Notes under the pieces: generated by a model | Databases searched by the model: none | The model's input: the letters and a program-made list of their open reading frames with translations, nothing else | What the model was told of the DNA's origin: nothing | Translations under genes and position numbers: made by a program | Assembly (NCBI GenBank): GCA_900142905.1 | Contig: FSRV01000002.1 | Coordinates: forward strand, 3,224,001-3,288,000 | DNA: 64,000 nucleotides | Source: Burkholderia sp. GAS332 | GTDB lineage: Bacteria; Pseudomonadota; Gammaproteobacteria; Burkholderiales; Burkholderiaceae | Direction of reading: 5' to 3' | Part shown: piece after piece, positions 62,160 through 64,000 of the stretch | Layout of the letters: the number at the start of each line of letters is the position of its first letter | Position numbering within the stretch: the stretch's first letter is position 1

Positions 62160-64000
62160 TCAGGCTGCCTGCAGCTTTGCGTGCTTGATTGGAAGCTGTC
62201 GAATGCGCGGGCCGCCCGCAGCAAAAATAGCGTTGACGACGGCGGACATCGTCAACGGCACTGCCGTCTCGCCAAGCCCGTGCGGCGGCGTATCGCTTTT
62301 CAGGAAATGAACATCGATCTTTGGCATCTGCGCGAGCCGAAGGACTGGGTAGTCGTTGAAGTTGGACTGTTCCACGCGCCCGCCGGCAATCGTTAGCTCT
62401 GCAAACATGATGTCCGAAAGCGCGTAGGCCGCACCACCCTGTAATTGGGCCAGCGCCGCATCAGGGTTGATTACGGGGCCGCAATCGAGTGCTATCGTCA
62501 GTTTCGTGACCGACACATTGCCATGTGTGTCAATGCGGACTTCGGCGATAGCAGCTGCTGCGGTTGCCTGGTCTTCTGGCCAGTAACTCATGTCATGCAC
62601 GGCGATTCCCTTGCCGTGCCCTGAAGGGACAGGATTAGACCAACCCGCGATTTCGGCAACGGCAACAAGCACTCTGCGCTGCTTTATGACCCTGCTTACC
62701 TCCAGCTCCCGCTTTTCAAAATCCTTGGGGACTTTATCCGGGTTCAACAGCGACAGCTGTACCTCATACGGATCCTTTCCCGCGGCATGGGCCAGTTCGT
62801 CGATAAACGACATGTTCATCCACGTCTGCTGCGTAAAGGCCACACCGCGTTTCCACCCAAACGGCGGCGGCGTTTCGATCTGCTGGTAGTCGATGCGGAT
62901 GTTGGGAAACGTCTGGACCATTCTCCCTGTTCCGTAGGTCTGGTCAGGCGCGCGGCCGCCGGCGGAATTCGACATCCAGCTCGTGATATTTCCGCTGGAA
63001 TCGAGGCCGCCTTTGAACCGCGTCACGGTGATCGGTGGGTTATAGCCGCGATGGAAACACTCTTCCCGGCTCCAGAGGAGTTTGACCGGCACTCCGGGCA
63101 TGGTCTTCGCAATCTGGACGGCCTGCCCGACAAAGTCGCTGTTGATGCGTCGTCCGAAAGCACCGCCGCATAACATCAGATTGAGACGTCCTTTCGAGGG
63201 CGGCAGCCCGGCATAGTGGCAGGCGATGCGTAGCGCCTCATCGGCGAACTGCGTACCGGTCCATACTTCCACGCTATCTGCAGTAACCAGCGCCGTGCAG
63301 TTCAGCGGCTCCATGGGCGCGTGTTCCGTGAACGGCACCCAATACTCCGCCTCGAGAACCTTATGCGCGCTTTTGAGCGCGCCAACAGCATCGCCCTGGA
63401 CGCGCACAGGCGGAAATGGCAGCGGCGGATGTTCAAGAGCATGCACAAGCTCGTGGGCAATCGTGGCAGTACTACTTTTCGCAAACCTGCCCTCGCTCCA
63501 CTCAATGGGCAATGTGCGCAACGCACGATTGGCCGTCCACCAGTCGTCGGCTACGACTGCGACGGCGTCGTCCATCCCGTAGTCGATACCCCAGCCGGCT
63601 TCAGCTTCGTTGAGGCCAGATTTTCCGGCGCTAATCTTGAGTACTTTGAGAATGCCGGCGTTCGCCGGGATCGCCTTTTCGTCGAAAGACTTCAGCCGCC
63701 CTCCGAATACCGGCGACTGTTGCACCGAGGCATATTTCATCCCGGGCAGCCGCACGTCGATTCCGTAAACGGCCGACCCGTCAATTTTTGACGGTATGTC
63801 TATACGCGGGACGCTCTTTCCAATGAAAGTCCAATCGACCGGGCGCTTCAGTTTCACAAGCTTCGGGTCCGGAATCGGCTTTTTCGCCGCAAGCGCGGCC
63901 AGCCGAGCATACTCAATCGATCTGCCGCCCACCTGGTCGATAACGCGTCCGTTCCTCGCGATGAGATGATCGACGGGCGTGCCCCATGCGTCCGCAGCAG
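62160..64000 (-). CDS. Molybdopterin-binding large subunit of an aldehyde/isoquinoline oxidoreductase, cut by right edge
   Basis: The frame is open from the right edge, giving about 613 residues of the C-terminal part. The first visible residues, AADAWGTPVDHLIARNGRVI, and then DWTFIGKSVPRIDIPSKIDGSAVYGIDVRLPGM, EHAPMEPLNCTALV, GGAFGRRINSDFVGQAV, MNMSFIDELAHAAGKDPYEVQL and PPHGLGETAVPLTMSAVVNAIF are those of IorB-type subunits. The late GLGE supplies the catalytic glutamate. The family works with a 2Fe-2S subunit and often a cytochrome c. It probably pairs with the triheme cytochrome at 58041. An N-heterocycle hydroxylase is likely. Confidence 0.88.
   Translation of the reverse strand, partial: AADAWGTPVDHLIARNGRVIDQVGGRSIEYARLAALAAKKPIPDPKLVKLKRPVDWTFIGKSVPRIDIPSKIDGSAVYGIDVRLPGMKYASVQQSPVFGGRLKSFDEKAIPANAGILKVLKISAGKSGLNEAEAGWGIDYGMDDAVAVVADDWWTANRALRTLPIEWSEGRFAKSSTATIAHELVHALEHPPLPFPPVRVQGDAVGALKSAHKVLEAEYWVPFTEHAPMEPLNCTALVTADSVEVWTGTQFADEALRIACHYAGLPPSKGRLNLMLCGGAFGRRINSDFVGQAVQIAKTMPGVPVKLLWSREECFHRGYNPPITVTRFKGGLDSSGNITSWMSNSAGGRAPDQTYGTGRMVQTFPNIRIDYQQIETPPPFGWKRGVAFTQQTWMNMSFIDELAHAAGKDPYEVQLSLLNPDKVPKDFEKRELEVSRVIKQRRVLVAVAEIAGWSNPVPSGHGKGIAVHDMSYWPEDQATAAAAIAEVRIDTHGNVSVTKLTIALDCGPVINPDAALAQLQGGAAYALSDIMFAELTIAGGRVEQSNFNDYPVLRLAQMPKIDVHFLKSDTPPHGLGETAVPLTMSAVVNAIFAAGGPRIRQLPIKHAKLQAA

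Overview
The window looks like an accessory catabolic region of a Gram-negative beta-proteobacterium, most likely Paraburkholderia, Caballeronia or a close Burkholderiales relative. The evidence is the high G+C codon use, a Burkholderia-type porin, several DUF4148 exported proteins, a DUF1302 outer-membrane protein, a monomeric NADP isocitrate dehydrogenase and two nicotinate-type ring-degradation clusters. I see no rRNA, tRNA, CRISPR array or intact mobile element. There are gene remnants: an integrase C-terminus, a gamma-glutamyltransferase/MFS chimera and an XdhC fragment.

Layout. 0-5.2 kb: edge of a flavin reductase gene, a solitary iscS, a MarR regulator divergent from an NTF2-like protein with an operator between them, and monomeric icd. 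5.4-13.4 kb: formamide unit (AmiS/UreI channel, formamidase FmdA, FmdB, LuxR-type regulator), then a fusion of an NCS1 nucleobase permease to a histidine kinase with its response regulator. 13.4-20.1 kb: AraC regulator and an anthranilate 1,2-dioxygenase operon in the unusual order reductase, hemerythrin, large subunit, small subunit, then a gamma-resorcylate-decarboxylase-like amidohydrolase. 20.2-27.7 kb: porin, isochorismatase-like and VOC proteins, decayed genes, and a membrane/ferredoxin/adenylate cyclase protein flanked by DUF4148 genes.

27.7-40.2 kb is a full nicotinate catabolic island. nicC, nicA, the cytochrome-bearing nicB and an xdhC fragment run leftward. nicE, nicD, nicX, nicF and a separate molybdopterin subunit run rightward. 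nicR (MarR) and nicT (MFS) follow. Nicotinate would be taken up by NicT, hydroxylated by NicA plus the molybdenum subunit and cytochrome, converted by NicC to 2,5-dihydroxypyridine, opened by NicX, deformylated by NicD, deamidated by NicF and isomerised by NicE to fumarate. A shared operator-like element lies before nicC, nicE and nicT.

40.3-54 kb: pentapeptide-repeat fragment, a split-transketolase/SDR/MFS sugar-type operon with a LysR regulator, an integrase relic, xdhC, a DUF1302 protein, a secreted NTF2-like protein, an APC permease and a class III aminotransferase. 54.4-64 kb: a second, diverged nicE-nicD-nicX-nicF set without nicA or nicC. It is followed by a triheme cytochrome c split by a frameshift, an APC permease, a phytanoyl-CoA dioxygenase-family oxygenase and a molybdenum hydroxylase large subunit running off the right edge. 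This second set probably serves another N-heterocycle that converges on 2,5-dihydroxypyridine. That substrate assignment is inference.
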